64,000 nt of DNA from Oscheius sp. JU75 (Eukaryota; Nematoda; Chromadorea; Rhabditida; Rhabditidae), in assembly GCA_037178855.1 (NCBI GenBank), contig JASJZC010000002.1:7948501-8012500 (forward strand), read 5' to 3'. This document shows, piece after piece, positions 11,547-23,905 of the stretch; positions within the stretch are counted from its first letter, which is position 1; every line of letters begins with the position of its first letter. The position numbers were made by a program, and so were the translations under genes. The notes under the pieces are model-generated. The model was given only the letters and a program-made list of their open reading frames with translations. It ran no database searches and had not been told where the DNA came from.

Positions 11547-12133
11547 GGATGGAACTGTCTAGAAATTCTGATTTAGTCGTGGAAAGGGTAAAGAGAAGGA
11601 GGAAACATGTTGTGAACCTGGTTGGAGGAATGACCCCGCCCCTTTGCCTTGACCATCTCTCTATTTTTGCTCATTAACTACTTTTTTGAATAAACGATGA
11701 CTTTACGCTCTTCTGAACAGACAGAAGATGACAGCTCAGCCCCTTTCAGGAAGTTCAAGATGCATGAAATGGGGAGAGGAGTCGCAACAGGTTGGAGAAG
11801 CAAATAAGCTGGATCATTGGATAGAGACAGATAGACAGAGGGATTGAGAGTCCGAGAGACAGAAAGACCGAGAGGCTGAGAATTAAGTACAGAGGGAGAG
11901 AGATAGAGAGACAAAGAAACAGGGACAGCGACTGGAACCCAAACAACCCAGCTACGAAGAATCTGACCTCCTAAGAAAAGGCCAACTGATCCTTAGGACC
12001 CGATTGTTATGACACAGAGGGATGGATTAGTGATGACGAAGTGGGGGCGAGGGAAGAGGGAGTCGACGTGGATCACCCTGGGGTCGAGATGAACAAATGA
12101 TAAGAAGGAGTGAGTGGGTCAGGACTCTGACCT

Positions 12134-12179
<46 letters not shown>

Positions 12180-13845
12180 CCTGTCACCCTCTGTCTACCT
12201 GTCTCTCTACCTCTATGTCTCGGTCCAAGATTATGGTAATAATGAGGCAGACGTCAGAAGAAACAAAGCGACCCACCACCCACCAAGCCCCAGGGGAGAC
12301 TGATCCCCGAGTGAACAATTAGCCTTCGAGTCAAATGAACAAATTTACGAGAGACAGGCTGGCTCTGAAGTTGACGTGAGTGTTGATTGCTAGTATCTTA
12401 CGGGGGCACTGCACATGACAAGAGCTCTTCTGCTCAACTGAGCACCGCCAACGAGACATTTTTAGGTTAATTGAGGATCCAGTGGATTGTTCTGTTTTCA
12501 TCTGGTACAAAGTGGGATTTGCAGCTAAAACAGCTGGTCGACCCGCATCAGAATGAGGTAAGATGTGATCTCTAGAGTCTGGGAGAGAGACGGAGAATCA
12601 GAGAGACAGTGACGGTGAGACAAAAAAGACAAAGAGACAGAGAGAATTAGTGAGAGACATAGAGACAGAGTGACTGAGAGAGTGTCAATGAGACAGGCAG
12701 AGAGAGAGAGAGAGAGAGAGAGAGTGGCGTGACTGGAAAGAGTGGGTGGTAGCCTACTGTAACGCATAAATCAGCCTCTACCACTTGTCAACAAGCGAAA
12801 GATTCATCCGTCGTCCCGGAATTGGTCATTTCAATTCCAGGGCGGACAATTGAAGAGCCACCACCCTCATCTCACCTCCTCCGCCCCCTGGAACCCTACA
12901 AATTGAATGGCTATTCATCAGGATCACTCCACTGTCTGACTTTTGCTCCAGGAGAGAGGGAGGGAGGCAGAAAACGATATTAGTATCACGGGAGACTCAT
13001 AAAGGAAAGAATTATGGCTTCTGTAGTTGGAAGAAAGGAGCAGAGTACCACGATAAGTCTCTTTCCAAGAGGTCAGACAGGGACACAATGACGTGAAGGA
13101 GAGAGAGTGACGGGCATTCATATGAGAGAACGTCTTCTGCTTGACAAGAATGTGACCAGGCTATGTCAAAACAAGGGGCTTGATAAGTTAGAGAAGATGA
13201 AGATAACGAATCAGAAAAAACCGACAATTTTGGTTTCTACAAACATAATCAGTAATCAAAGTTTTGAAAACTATACTTCAGAAGAAACAGGGTCAATTCC
13301 AACAGCTGTCTCGTCAGAAGGACGTCGTCTCTGTCAGTTAATACCGTCCTCCAGAATTGCGACTACGACACTCCAACTTGCACGTCACCACGAAAATGTA
13401 CCTCACGCACTTTTGCGTACAGGCAGTAATGACCGCAATTCAAATGAATTAATCTTCAATCCACTCTGTGTTTACCATGTTTTCGTCCGATTTCCCGTCA
13501 TCTGAGCTTGTAAATCATTAGACGAAATAAAATATGACCTGTAAACCACGTATTTAGTCCGTAAATACAAGTAAAAGCTGTAACGGAACTGTGAACTCCT
13601 TTTCGGTGCTATTTCCTTTGCATTTGTCTGTTTTGCCTTTCTTTTCATAGAAATGAAGCTACTGAATAATTTCTTCCTAAGATTTCTTCCTACGGTACCC
13701 AAGGCTGTCCGCAATCACGTCCCCAGCCTCTTTTTGGGACTTTTCGTCTCACAACGTCGCTTGTTCTTTTCCTAGCACGTTTTTTCTCTTCGAAAACGAT
13801 ATTTTCCTACAAAGGGTAGTTAATGTCGTGTTTTTGCAGGTAAAA
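11547..13845. other. Intergenic region with microsatellites
   Basis: Lies between the divergent small-peptide gene and nucleostemin. Contains GAGACAG-type runs, a (CT)n tract at about 12138-12180 and a (GA)n tract at about 12694-12723. The last 300 bp before GNL3 are T-rich and end with a TTTTTGCAG acceptor 6 bp before the start codon. No supported gene. Confidence 0.55.
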
Positions 13846-16800
13846 ATGGCCAAGCTTTGCTTGAAGAAGGCCAGTAAGCGCGTGAGCTGCGCCAAGCGCT
13901 ACAAAATCGAGAAGAAGGTCCGCGATCACAACAGAAAGGTCAAGAAGGAGGCCAAGAAGAGTGGACGTGGGTTATTCTCACAATTTTTCTAATATTTTAC
14001 TTCCAGAAAATAAAAAAAAGAAGCCGAAGACGATTAGCGTCCCCAATTCGTGTCCCTTCAAGGAAGAGATCCTGGTAGAGGCTGAGAAGGCTCGTGAGAG
14101 AGCTCTCGTTCAGCAGGAGGCCAAGAAGGAGGCTGCTCGTGAAGCCCGCAAACGCAAGGCCGAGAATCCCACAAATCTCCTGGAGCTCACGGCCAAGGCA
14201 GCGAAACAGGTTTATTTCCGCCGTTTTGCGGGAAAATTTCACCCGATTCAGGCCAAGGAATTTGCCCAGAAGACCCAGGATGTCAGTGCGGAAAAGTTTA
14301 ATCCGATGGACGATAAAACGATCAAGGCCTACGCAAGCGAGGTGCGCAAGACTATCGAGACGGCCGACATTATCATTCAGGCGGGTGCATTCTGTGTTTG
14401 AGATGTGAAAGAAAATGTTCAGGTCTTGGACGCCAGAGATCCACTGGGAAGCAGAAGCGCCTCGGTGGAAGAACAGGTCATCAAGGCCGGCAAACGACTG
14501 GTTCTGCTCCTGAATAAGGTGAACTTTCACTCAATTTTGGCTGAAAAGCCTGGCTACAATGGTGGATACCGTGTAGTTGGGTAAACTGTTGCAGTTCGAA
14601 ACTCGACCCTTGAGTTTTTCAATGGAGTAACGATTTCACGGTCGGCGTGGACCGAAATGAAGCATCAGTATTTCGGGAGAATGCGATTTGCCGCGGTTTG
14701 GGCCCCTGTCATGTTTTATATTGCGACCTCCATTTTTAACTGAGTATTTGAAGTCATAGCTTTTTGCACGGCGGTAGTGAGTCAAATGGCCCATGCCGCG
14801 TCTTGGACACCAAATATACTATTCTGTTCAAACTTTGACCCTGTCAAGCCAGTGCACGCGCTGCTTTGCCTTCAATTTTTGTGTTCGGTAAAACAGTAGG
14901 AGAAGCGAAGGAGCTCGAACTGCCAAAGTTTATCATTTCCTGATGAGTATCGGGCGACTCTCTTTGTAATGGAATTTCCTCTGGGACAAGATGATCTCTT
15001 AGAACTGAGACTAGGGCGTACGTAATTGCACTATTTCGAGGCCCCTAAATCACTCTAAAATTGTTGCGAATGGTCTTGTTATTCGAACAAAATTCGTATC
15101 AAAAAAAGCCTTTTCCCTTCAACAATCCCCTCGTTTTTCAGATCGATCTCGTCCCTCGCGAGAACGTCCAAAAATGGTTGGCCTATCTGCGTGGCCACTT
15201 CCCCACGATAGCCTTCAAGGCCAGCACCCAGGATCAGAAGACGAATTTGGGCCGTTTCAACAGCTCCAATCTGAAGAGTGACACCTCAAAGTGCGTCGGA
15301 GCGGACCTTGTGATGAAGCTACTGGGCAACTATTGTCGCAACAAGGACATCAAGACGAGCATTCGGGTCGGCGTTGTGGGCTTCCCGAACGTGGGAAAGA
15401 GCAGCGTGATCAACAGTTTGAAGAGAAAGAGAGCCTGCAATGTCGGCGCGGTGCCCGGCGTCACCAAGGAAATCCAGGAGATTGAACTGGACAAGCACAT
15501 CCGGCTTTTGGACTCGCCCGGCGTCGTCCTGATCAGCAACAAGGACCTGGATCCGATCGAGGTTGCCCTGAAGAATGCCGTCCGCGTCGATAATCTCATC
15601 GATCCGGTTGCGCCCGTCTTGGCCATATTGAGACGCTGTTCCAAGGAGACGGTACGTTTTTTTTGTTTAATTTAGCGTGGAAATAGATGTTAAACCATGC
15701 TCAGGAGCGTGAGGAAGTACCGTAATCCGTCGCTCACCAAGTATTCTATTGTAGATGTTATTACAACCATGTTTCACGGGAGATCTTTTTCCCGTCCCGG
15801 GGATCGAGCTTCTTTGGATCCGTAGTCTGAATGCTACTCGATTGTGCTATGTGACAAAGCTATGTGGCGCTGGTTCAAAAAGCCACTAGTGTTTTGTAGG
15901 GGGTTCAGAAAAGGCTTAGGATTCTATATTTAGCTCGTAAACTGCAACATGTGGTCTTAAAAATCTGTAACAAAAATTTTACAGACCCGGGAATCAAACC
16001 CGATTCCTTTCGATCTGTAATCTGAATGCTAACCGACAAAGCCACGGCGTAGTCCGTTCCTGCTGTTTGAAACTGCAACAAACCTCACATACCTGCTCAT
16101 TAGATACGTTTTTTCAGCTAATGATGCACTACAACATTCCCGAGTTTAAGTCCTGTGATCAGTTCCTGGCTCTTGTGGCTCGCAAGCTCGGCAGACTGAA
16201 GAAGGGAGCCCGGCCGGACGTTAACGCTGCTGCTAAATTCGTAAGCTTTTCATTTTTGTCTTAATGTTATACGATTTTAAGATTCTGCACGATTGGAATA
16301 GCGGCCGGTTGAGATATTACACGCATCCGCCGGAGCAGGCCAAGCCTACGGACCAATTCCACGTGAGCTCGGAAGTCGTCAGCGAATTCAGCAAGGAATT
16401 TGATATTGATGCTCTGTTGGAGGAACAGAACGAGATTGTTGCCAGTGAGTTTGTTTTTTTCATAGTTTTCTGACAAACTCACTGTCACTTTGTCTGACAG
16501 CTCTTATCCTGCATTGTCAAGTTGATAAGTTAAAAGGTACAGGAGGTTCTATCCTTCTGTCAACTTGCCATTGTCAGTACGAGAGAGAGAGGTGTTGTAT
16601 CACCTCTTATCATGCTACCCTCAGCCTGCCACAAGCTCATTTTCTCTTTTTCTGTTCTCTGCCAGACGGTCACCAACAGGGAGGGGCGATTCTTCGCATT
16701 CAGGAATATTCGCTATCATTTCCGGTATTCGCATTCGCAAAATGATAAAGTGACTTTGCATTCTCGGTTTTTACAGTGCGAATATGTGAATATTAGTTTG

Positions 16801-17419
16801 GCGCCAATTTCAAAAATTAGTGGAAAATCCAAAGTTTGTGAGATAATTTGTTAGTTTTTCGCTGTTTTGACGTAGAAGACGCTTAGTAACGGTGTTTGGA
16901 CTTGATGCAAAAACTCAAGGTGCCAAGAAAGTTCAAGAAGTACAAGTATTCCATTATTGTCTCCTGTCCATTTGATATTTCTCATCTATCTCTGTCAATC
17001 GATTCCTCTTCCGATCTGTCTTCATTTCTTTCGCTAGCGAAAGGTACATGTCTCGAAAGTTGGCACGTCACTTTTGACATGCTTTGACTTATCATCCATG
17101 TTGTCTTGCAGGTCTCCCAATGGAAATGGCCTCAACTGATCAGCAGTCAGAATCCGACAATGAGGATGACGACGAAGAGGACGAGGAGATGGAAACTGGT
17201 GACAAGGACTCGAAGACGGTCGTCACGGGTGGTAGAAAGAAGAAAACTGCCGAATCCGATGCGGAGGAAGAGGACATCACCCCCAAGGATCTGACCATTG
17301 ACGGCAACGTTCAGCTGAATCGATTCATCAAGAAGGCCGTAAAGACGAACAAGAAGAAGCAAAAGAAGCTGGAAAAACGCACGGATAAGCTCACAGATGC
17401 CATGGATTTCAGTCTTTAA
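13846..17419 (+). CDS. GNL3: Nucleostemin / GNL3 nucleolar GTPase
   Basis: Nucleolar GTPase needed for large-ribosomal-subunit maturation and cell proliferation, with the circularly permuted G-domain of the YlqF/YawG group. Seven exons (13846-13966, 14007-14380, 14423-14518, 15142-15651, 16118-16240, 16282-16444, 17112-17419) give 564 residues. A very basic N-terminus ([20 protein letters not shown]) and coiled coil come first. [15 protein letters not shown] follows, then G4 NKIDL at 196-200, G1 GFPNVGKSS at 277-285 and G3 DSPG at 321-324, in the permuted order. The tail is an acidic Asp/Glu run followed by a lysine-rich end. The exon 2/3 intron has a GC donor (CAG then GCGGGT), the only way I found to keep the conserved IIQVLDARD join. 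Introns 4 and 6 hold repeats. Close in size to metazoan GNL3. Confidence 0.95.
15780..16050 (-). repeat. Two related tRNA-like relics in nucleostemin intron 4
   Basis: Segments 15795-15868 and 15978-16045 share GATC(C/T)GTA(G/A)TCTGAATGCTA and a box-B-like (G)GGATCGAGC or GGGAATCAAACCCG block about 100 bp apart, both on the minus strand. They look like two decayed copies of one tRNA-derived element. The D arm is degenerate in both. Confidence 0.5.
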
Positions 17420-17895
17420 GTTTGCTTGTTCTTGTTCTTCACTCTGGTTTCTGTTATACACTGCATTGTTACCGCCTCTTCATTGTTGATAACGACTGTT
17501 GTTCTCTCTTGTTAAAGCTATCCTAGTCTAGAGATCTATAATTCGACCGTAAACACTACTGGACAAGACTTCAAGTCGACAGAAAAATCTTATTTAAAGT
17601 TTGTGCACAAGACAAGCTTTGTGGGTGCAAAACTGACTTAATGTTGTCGTATTTGTAAAGCTGCCAGCGACACATTTAGCTAAAGAATTCTGCTAGACTG
17701 CGGCTATGTCCATTCCCAAAATCGGAGTATCCAAAACTTGAATTGCGAAGAACAGTTCCAAGCAAAGAAAATAAAAAACAGTTTGCAGAATATAATTGTC
17801 CCAGTTTGGAATGTTATACGCAAGAGACGATAGTAAAACAGTGAGAGACAGCTTTCAAATTTCATTTCACTGCGATATCACTGGAATCAAGGTGG
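17420..17895. other. Convergent 3' region of GNL3 and homeobox gene
   Basis: Between two convergent genes. A/T-rich, with AAAATAAAAAA near 17770. No gene or notable repeat seen. Confidence 0.5.
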
Positions 17896-19448
17896 TTAGA
17901 GCTGGGCAAGTGGTTGATGATTCTGCGGGTCCAGGGTAGACAAGGCTGAGAAGAACTGCTGGTGCGGAGCTGTCTGCCCTTGCATGAAACCTAAAAATGA
18001 AACATTTTACTGGTTTATTCACTCTCCTACCCGAGTAGTCATGATGCTGAAGGCCACCGTATAGCTCGTACATGGTACTGTAGGGAATGGGTGTCGGGAT
18101 GCTCATAGCCGGATTCAGACCGAGAGACAGGTAGTCTGCATAGGACGTCGGGACAGGAGCTGGAGCTGCAGAGGACAGAGAGACAGGAGGAGTCAGGATT
18201 CGATCCTGTGTCTGGACAGGCTCTTCCAGAGGAGGGGACGACCGTGGGGAGACAGATTCCTCTTTCTGAAGCTCAGACTCCTGAATTGGGGGCAGAGAGA
18301 CAGATTCCAGGGCCATGGGAGGAGTAGCAGACGAGGCTCCACTCGACTTGGAGGGGTTCGGAGAGGATCTGGAACTCAAAAGTATTGTTTTTACCTTTTA
18401 CCAAAACGAAATTGAAATTTTAGCACTGCGCCATAGGAGCGAAGGGCGATGCCAAAATTGTTTAGTGATGACAAAGACGCCGTTTACATAGTTACCGAAC
18501 CTTGATATTTTTTTTCTAGTTCAAAAACTACTCTTTTCGGGTCCAAAACAGAACAAAAGCATTTTCGGTGGAAGTGATGTTCTGCAAAGTTGTAGATTTT
18601 GATACAGGCTACAACTTTGTAGGACATTGCAAAGCTATAAAGTGATGTCTTGATACCGAAAAATGACTCCAAAGTTATGTTGCAGCGGTATGAAATGATA
18701 GACTGCGCACCAACTCAGGAAGCATGCAGGTTTTTGAGGATTAGTGTAATGGACAACTCACAGATCCTTCCTTCCCTCCTTCTTGTCCTTGGCTCGTCGA
18801 TTCTGGAACCACGTCTTCACTTGGACCTCGTTGAGACAGAGACTCTCTGCCAGGCTGGCTCTCTTGGCACTGTCCATGTACCGGTCTGTCACATATTCCT
18901 GAACGGACTGTTTTACTCGGCTCTGACCTCAACTCACCCTCTCCAAAGCAGCTGTCTGTTCTGGAGTGAAAGTCGTCCTTCGACGGCGGGTCCGCTCAGC
19001 TTTACCTCCACCAGGAGTTGTTCCGGGCGGGGAAGAGGACATGGCTGGCTCAGGACTGGAGTAGAGGTTGCTGGAAACAGTTCATTGATAGAGTGATAGT
19101 GACAGAGACAGTGATAGGGACACTGAGAGTTTTTGAGAGGGACAGGAATAGTACCAGCGGGGTGACAGTGACAGTAATAGTTACAAGCAGGGATAGAGTC
19201 AGGGAAACAGAGACACAAAACCATAGGTTCAGTTTTTGTCCTTTCCCTCACTTTCTCCCCTCTCGACTTCTAAGAATCATTTTGTACTGAGTTCTCAGAG
19301 TGTCCCTGACTACAAAAACTATTCCCACACAGAGAAACAGAGTAACATAGAGTGAGAGACTCTCGACCCACCTATTCGAAGTCGTCATCTGACTCTCGAA
19401 GCTTGCCGGCTTGTAGTACGGTCGAAAGGCCGACTCTCCGAGCATCAT
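17896..19448 (-). CDS. ANTP-class homeobox transcription factor
   Basis: Five exons (19448-19372, 19070-18938, 18898-18762, 18368-18031, 17990-17896) give 259 residues. Homeodomain at about 53-112: it begins RRRRTTFTPEQTAALEREYV and ends with helix 3 QVKTWFQNRRAKDKK, containing the invariant W, F, N and R. The 39-bp intron inside the homeodomain must use its second AG (TCCGTTCAG); the first AG would insert three residues between helix-1 and loop landmarks. Helix 3 resembles rough/Gbx/Cdx types, but I cannot place the family with certainty. Short N-terminus with FRPYYKP. The C-terminal half is Ser/Pro-rich and ends with a Gln-rich stretch. Likely a sequence-specific nuclear regulator. Confidence 0.88.
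18576..18628. repeat. Foldback hairpin repeat copy
   Basis: Left arm GATGTTCTGCAAAGTTGTAG and right arm CTACAACTTTGTAGGACAT around a short spacer, in the intron between homeobox exons 3 and 4. Flanked by TTTTCGGGTCCAAAA on the left. Confidence 0.85.
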
Positions 19449-20054
19449 GGCGTCTCTAAACAGCTTTCTTAATTAACTGTTCTTACAGAAAAAGAGAAGC
19501 GGAAGGGAGGCCTCCCCGACTAATTGTGACGCCTCTTACGGGTGAGGGGAATCATTGCACAGAGCTCCGGGCAGGGAGCTAATTAGCGATAAACGAGAAG
19601 AGAGAGGAGGGATTGAGAGCAGGAGAAACCAATTACTGGCAGGGGGAGACCATATGAGGAGGGAAGGGGGGGACGACCGCCCGGACGAGAGGTGATGAGT
19701 ATATGACCGGCGGGTATGAGTCGAGAACTTGAAGGGGGGATAATGACCGCTGGAGATTATCAGGCCTTGTAGGGGACAATGGGTCTATTGTAGGTTGGAA
19801 TAAGGACAGCTTGAAGTGGGCTCTAGTCTTATCTGGTGTGATGTCCGATGAGAGACAGAGTCGTTGCTTCACAGAGAGATAGAAACAGTGGGACATAGAA
19901 AGTGACTTGCACAGAGAGACAGAGACAGTAGAACAGAGAGGCAGAGAGACGGTTATCGGGGAGGAATAGTAGCAAAATGACGGTATGAGAGAGTCAGTGT
20001 GACAGGAATCTTCTCCTTTTTTTTAAGCCTCAAACCATGATCTTCCAATCTTTT

Positions 20055-20107
20055 GATCTTCTACAAAGTTGTAAATTGGATTAAGAGCTATAACTTTGTA
20101 GAACATC
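20055..20107. repeat. Foldback hairpin repeat copy
   Basis: Left arm GATCTTCTACAAAGTTGTAA, right arm CTATAACTTTGTAGAACATC; spacer contains the recurring GATTAAG. Confidence 0.8.
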
Positions 20108-21114
20108 ACAAGATCAAGGAATCATTTCTTCTACGCAAAAAAACCTATAAAGACACTATTTTAAATTGCGCGTCGCCACGAAAAATTCACTTAACTTTTT
20201 GGGAGCCGAAATTTGAGCGGGCTTTCAAACGTACTGAATTGTTGTTTATGAGAATACTTACTATTTCCACCAATTCCCAACGGTCGTTCTAGATTTATTT
20301 TCGGAAAAGATGACTAGAAAAGTGCGTAAAGAGAATCTCAACAAAATGGAACGTAAAGGACGCTCCATGATTGCATAAAAGTGGGTCCAGGGACTCATCC
20401 CCAAATAAACAGACGACAGATGGCGCAAGTTCTGCTTGCACCCCCTCTGGCTCACACTACACAAGTCTTAATTGGACTAATTAGAGAAATGCCGCCAGTT
20501 CCGCCTCTTGCTGACACGGACCCTTAATTATAAAGGGATCAGATCCTAGAGAACAGAATGATTAAAAAAGAGGGAGAGAGGGAGGAAAATGTGGCCTGTG
20601 GGTGAAGGACAGAAGAAGGATAGGGACCAGATGGACGGGCCAACACCTGTCACTTCATGGTCAAGTGCCAGAGACAGAGGATGGTCTGTCTCTGCCAATA
20701 GTCTATTAAAAATCGATATTTTTTTACCAAATAGATGGAATCAACAATTCGGATTACTGCTCCAAAATGTCATTTACCCGTCTGACAATGTTTTAGAAAC
20801 TTCTAAAGGAGGTCTGAGGCAAAAAAAGTCCTAAAGTGCTGAAAACATGGTTCTTTTCCACGGTTACAGTGATGACGCTCACAAATTGTTTGCCACTACT
20901 CGTCTCTTTGTAGCCATTTTTCATTTGTTTAGCCAACAAAAAAACTAATAAAATTGATTGGAAAATGACTTGAGAAAAAAAAAAAGTTTCACCCTTTTAG
21001 AACGCGCGCACAAAATGTGTACGCAGAAATACGTGAAGCACATTTTTGTCACAACGTGCAGCTTTTTTTTCTCAAGGCGTTTTTAGAGTATAAAACATTA
21101 TTTCTCAATTACTC

Positions 21115-21166
21115 GATGTTTTACAAATTACAGCTCTTGATCTGCTCTACAACTTTTTAGAACATC
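21115..21166. repeat. Foldback hairpin repeat copy
   Basis: Left arm GATGTTTTACAAATTACAG, right arm CTACAACTTTTTAGAACATC, spacer CTCTTGATCTGCT. Slightly decayed. Confidence 0.75.
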
Positions 21167-22736
21167 AAAAAATCGAAACTCATTGTTGGGAGGGGAAATG
21201 GGCTGCAAGTGACAAAATTTAAAAAAGCAGAAGGGAAACCTAGCTCTAAATTATTGTTTGAGAGTCGTGAATGGGGGTAGTATTAGGTGGGAAATAGAAG
21301 ATTGACATAATTTTTAAATGATGGGTTAGAGGTCTTGAAGAGAGACAGAGAGTTGCCGCCAAAACTGACCAGCCAGTGTGACTAAAACGGAGAGACAAAG
21401 GAAGCCCCATGTTCCTCCCAGAACCACCATTGCCCGTCGCTGGAAACGGCAGATGGAACCCCCTGCCCTAATCCCATGAATGGCGTTGAAGGGTCGCGAT
21501 TAATATAAACGATGCCTGTCCGCCTGCTCAAGAGCCTCCTAGGAGGAGGAGGGCTTCTGTTGTCTCTCCCCCTGCTTTTTCAATTAAGCAGAGCAAAAAT
21601 AGGGTCAAATAAATGGACGGAAGCAATCAGAATGAGAGAGAGAGGTCGGTAATCTAGAGACGAGAAGACCCCCTGACGATGACACTCGATTAGTAGGGCT
21701 CGCCTAGCTGTCTCTCTCTCCCTCTCTCTAATGGAAAAGCGTGATGGACAGGCTCAAGTTTGAGTCTCTCCCTCTCCGGAAATTGACAGCTGCGCGGGCG
21801 GAAAAGGGGTCCCCGGATATGTGCTTGTTACTTTCAGCTTGCAGAGGAAGTTTAGCGCAAAATTGGCAAGACATAAATAAGAATTGGGATAAAGAGACAA
21901 ATAGACAGAGAGACAGGGGGACAGTGAGCATTAGCTACCAAAACATTGTCAATGAAGAACTGAGCACGAACTATAAAAACATGAGACACAGTATAGCATA
22001 CAGGGCTTTTACGCCTGCAGCCCAAAGGAAACCACATTCAACAGCGGTCTTTTCTTCTTGATAGGTTCTCCATAACCTCTTTCGCAGTCCAGCTTGCTTA
22101 TTCTCAATTCCTGGCAGCTTCAAAAGGACTTCGTGTCTATCCAGCTTCTCAGAACATTCTCGTCCTCCAAAGAAGCCCCATGGAACCAGTAGCGCATTCT
22201 TTCGGAAGTCTTCTCGGTCGACTTTTGACTGTCATGTCCACAGTCTTGTCCAGTTTCATCTTGTTCTCATCTTCTTCTGCATCCAAGTCACTTGAAAAAT
22301 ACACAAATTAAGTGCCCTCAAAAAGTAGAACTATTTCTGCCTGTCTCTTTCAGACTCTCAGAAAAGAATTTGCGGCAGGTTGAGAGCACTGCCAGTCATC
22401 CCTAGTGGCCCCCGAAATCTTCCAAAAACTGCCAAACACAGCTGTGGGAAGGTTCCTCAGGGCCGGGAAGACCAGGCGTGACACCATCTTTGGAAGGCTG
22501 CTAGCAAGCGGCGGATTCACGAGCCAGCTGTCACCTTTGCCGTCTCTCTACCATAGACAAGACGCGATAAATGATGTGACGCTACTTTTTCGTAACAGTC
22601 TACTGTCACTGTTCAAGTGGAAAAATATTCTGATGTTGCGAGAACTGAAGACGGCGACTGTCGTTGGAACTGCAGTTGCTTTTGGTTGACAAAAGTTGAC
22701 AGGACTCTAATTGTCAGAAACTAAACAAGGCAAAAA

Positions 22737-22854
22737 GCTTACGACACCCGGGATTCCCAAGCCGTCTCCGATCCAAGTACTAACCGGGCCCAACGTTGCT
22801 TGACTTGCCAGATCGGACGGGATGGCGTACTTTCAACGTGGTGTGGCCGTAAGC
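22737..22854 (-). rRNA. 5S ribosomal RNA gene, copy 1
   Basis: 118 nt on the minus strand, beginning GCTTACGGCCACACC and ending GGTGTCGTAAGC, so the terminal helix pairs. The internal control region (AAGTCAAGCAACGTTGGGCC, then GGTTAGTACTTGGATCGG and GACGGCTTGGGAATC) is intact. A TTTTT Pol III terminator follows at once. The sequence is identical, base for base, to the copy at 58602-58719. It stands alone, not in a tandem array. Confidence 0.95.
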
Positions 22855-22897
22855 GAAGGTGCCTGATTCGCTGTCAAGTACGTTCTCCGTGCCGATT

Positions 22898-22936
22898 ACT
22901 TCCGTTTTTAAGTTTTTCGGGCACCCGATGCCATTT
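22898..22936 (-). promoter_or_regulatory. Conserved 5S upstream block
   Basis: A 39-bp stretch starting ACTTCCGTTTTTAAG (plus strand) is identical to 58768-58806 and lies 44-49 bp upstream of the 5S 5' end in both loci. On the 5S strand it includes CTTAAAAACGGAAG, possibly a TATA-like external promoter. It could also be just the edge of a duplicated unit. Confidence 0.5.
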
Positions 22937-22946
22937 TTCGGCTTTG

Positions 22947-22968
22947 CGATGTTCTACAAAGTTACAGT
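22947..22968. repeat. Foldback repeat, left half only
   Basis: GATGTTCTACAAAGTTACAG without an obvious right arm, directly behind the 5S upstream block, as at 58808. Confidence 0.6.
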
Positions 22969-23228
22969 TGGAACGATTAATTATCCCTAGACTGTCTTAG
23001 AAGAGCTCCACTTCTACCAATTCCAGTGGTTAGGGAGATTTTTTGAATTTCGGCCTAGAACCATGAAGCAATGGATATGCTATGGGTCATCCAATAGACT
23101 CAAAAAGTCATTTCTCATGCACTGGTCATTGTGAACAGGGAAAGCAGTGCTCAACATTTCTCTACTACTAAACTGCAATGGTGTCCGTCCGTCTGTGCGT
23201 CACCGCGAGGAAAAAAGCTGACAAGTCG

Positions 23229-23905
23229 TGGCATGTCAAGAATTAATTTCACAAGACAGCTTTTAGGTAAACTAGGGAGATTAGGCTATTGGAGAAACGT
23301 AGCCCACGGCGTTTTACGCCCATGCAAAAAGCGTCGCCACTTTTTCTCGCGCCAATTTCTTATTTCGAGGGCGGGAATTCAAAATAAGATCTCTTTTATT
23401 TCGTCAGCCATACTTTCCCACCTATTATTCTTTTTCTTTTTTCACAATTTTAGGCTAGATGTGAATAGTTCTGTCTGACAGGAGGCGTGATAAATTTGGA
23501 AGCTATCTCCGTCCACAAACTGACGCCTTCGCCTTTTATAAGGCGTGATGGGAGCGTCAACTGAAACTAACGAGTGACAGGTGGAGACGCTGTTGAGAAA
23601 AACGGTTTTTAAACTTGTTATTAGCTCTAGGTTTTTCTAATGATCTGATTTCTGCACAGAATTCTTCAAAAATAAAGTAAAAAGTAAGAAACTGGAGCTC
23701 GAAATGGGAAATCCGCGCAAGCGCGCGCTTTTTAGATTAATCTAGGTATGGTATTCTGTGCCAAAACCGATTTGAACCAGGATTTTTGTAGGATACTGTA
23801 CTTAAGAAAACGAGCGGCGTTTGCGCTCATTTTGAAAAAGTGGCGACGCGCGTAAAACGCCGTGAGCCGCCGGTTGTCATTACTAAGACAAGACTAAGGG
23901 ACGGC
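23229..23905 (+). repeat. Dispersed repeat split by a transposon
   Basis: The two halves 23229-23304 and 23865-23905 together match the continuous copy at 11323-11440 (GCATGTCAAGAATTAA ... ACAAGACTAAGGGACGGC). Confidence 0.7.
23305..23864. mobile_element. Non-autonomous TIR element (560 bp)
   Basis: Both ends read CACGGCGTTTTACGC inward, followed on both sides by GCGTCGCCACTTTTTC (an extra 11 nt sits between the two blocks on the left). The element is bounded by AGCC at 23301-23304 and again at 23865-23868, a likely 4-bp target-site duplication, and interrupts a repeat whose empty copy is at 11323-11440. No transposase reading frame inside, so it is MITE-like. The superfamily is not recognised. 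Confidence 0.8.

Larger units (their letters stand above)
19449..22736. other. Gene-poor region upstream of the homeobox gene
   Basis: Contains GACAGAG-type runs, two hairpin-repeat copies and T/A runs. The first 500 bp probably hold the homeobox promoter, including TTAATTAACTG near 19470 and a second TTAATTAT further out. No supported coding sequence. Confidence 0.45.

Noticed and set aside
13997-14530. 177-residue minus-strand frame opposite nucleostemin
   Set aside because: Shadow of GNL3 exons 2 and 3, which carry clear family motifs on the plus strand.
22405-22689. 94-residue plus-strand frame before the 5S gene
   Set aside because: No family features, no supporting splice sites, surrounded by repeats.
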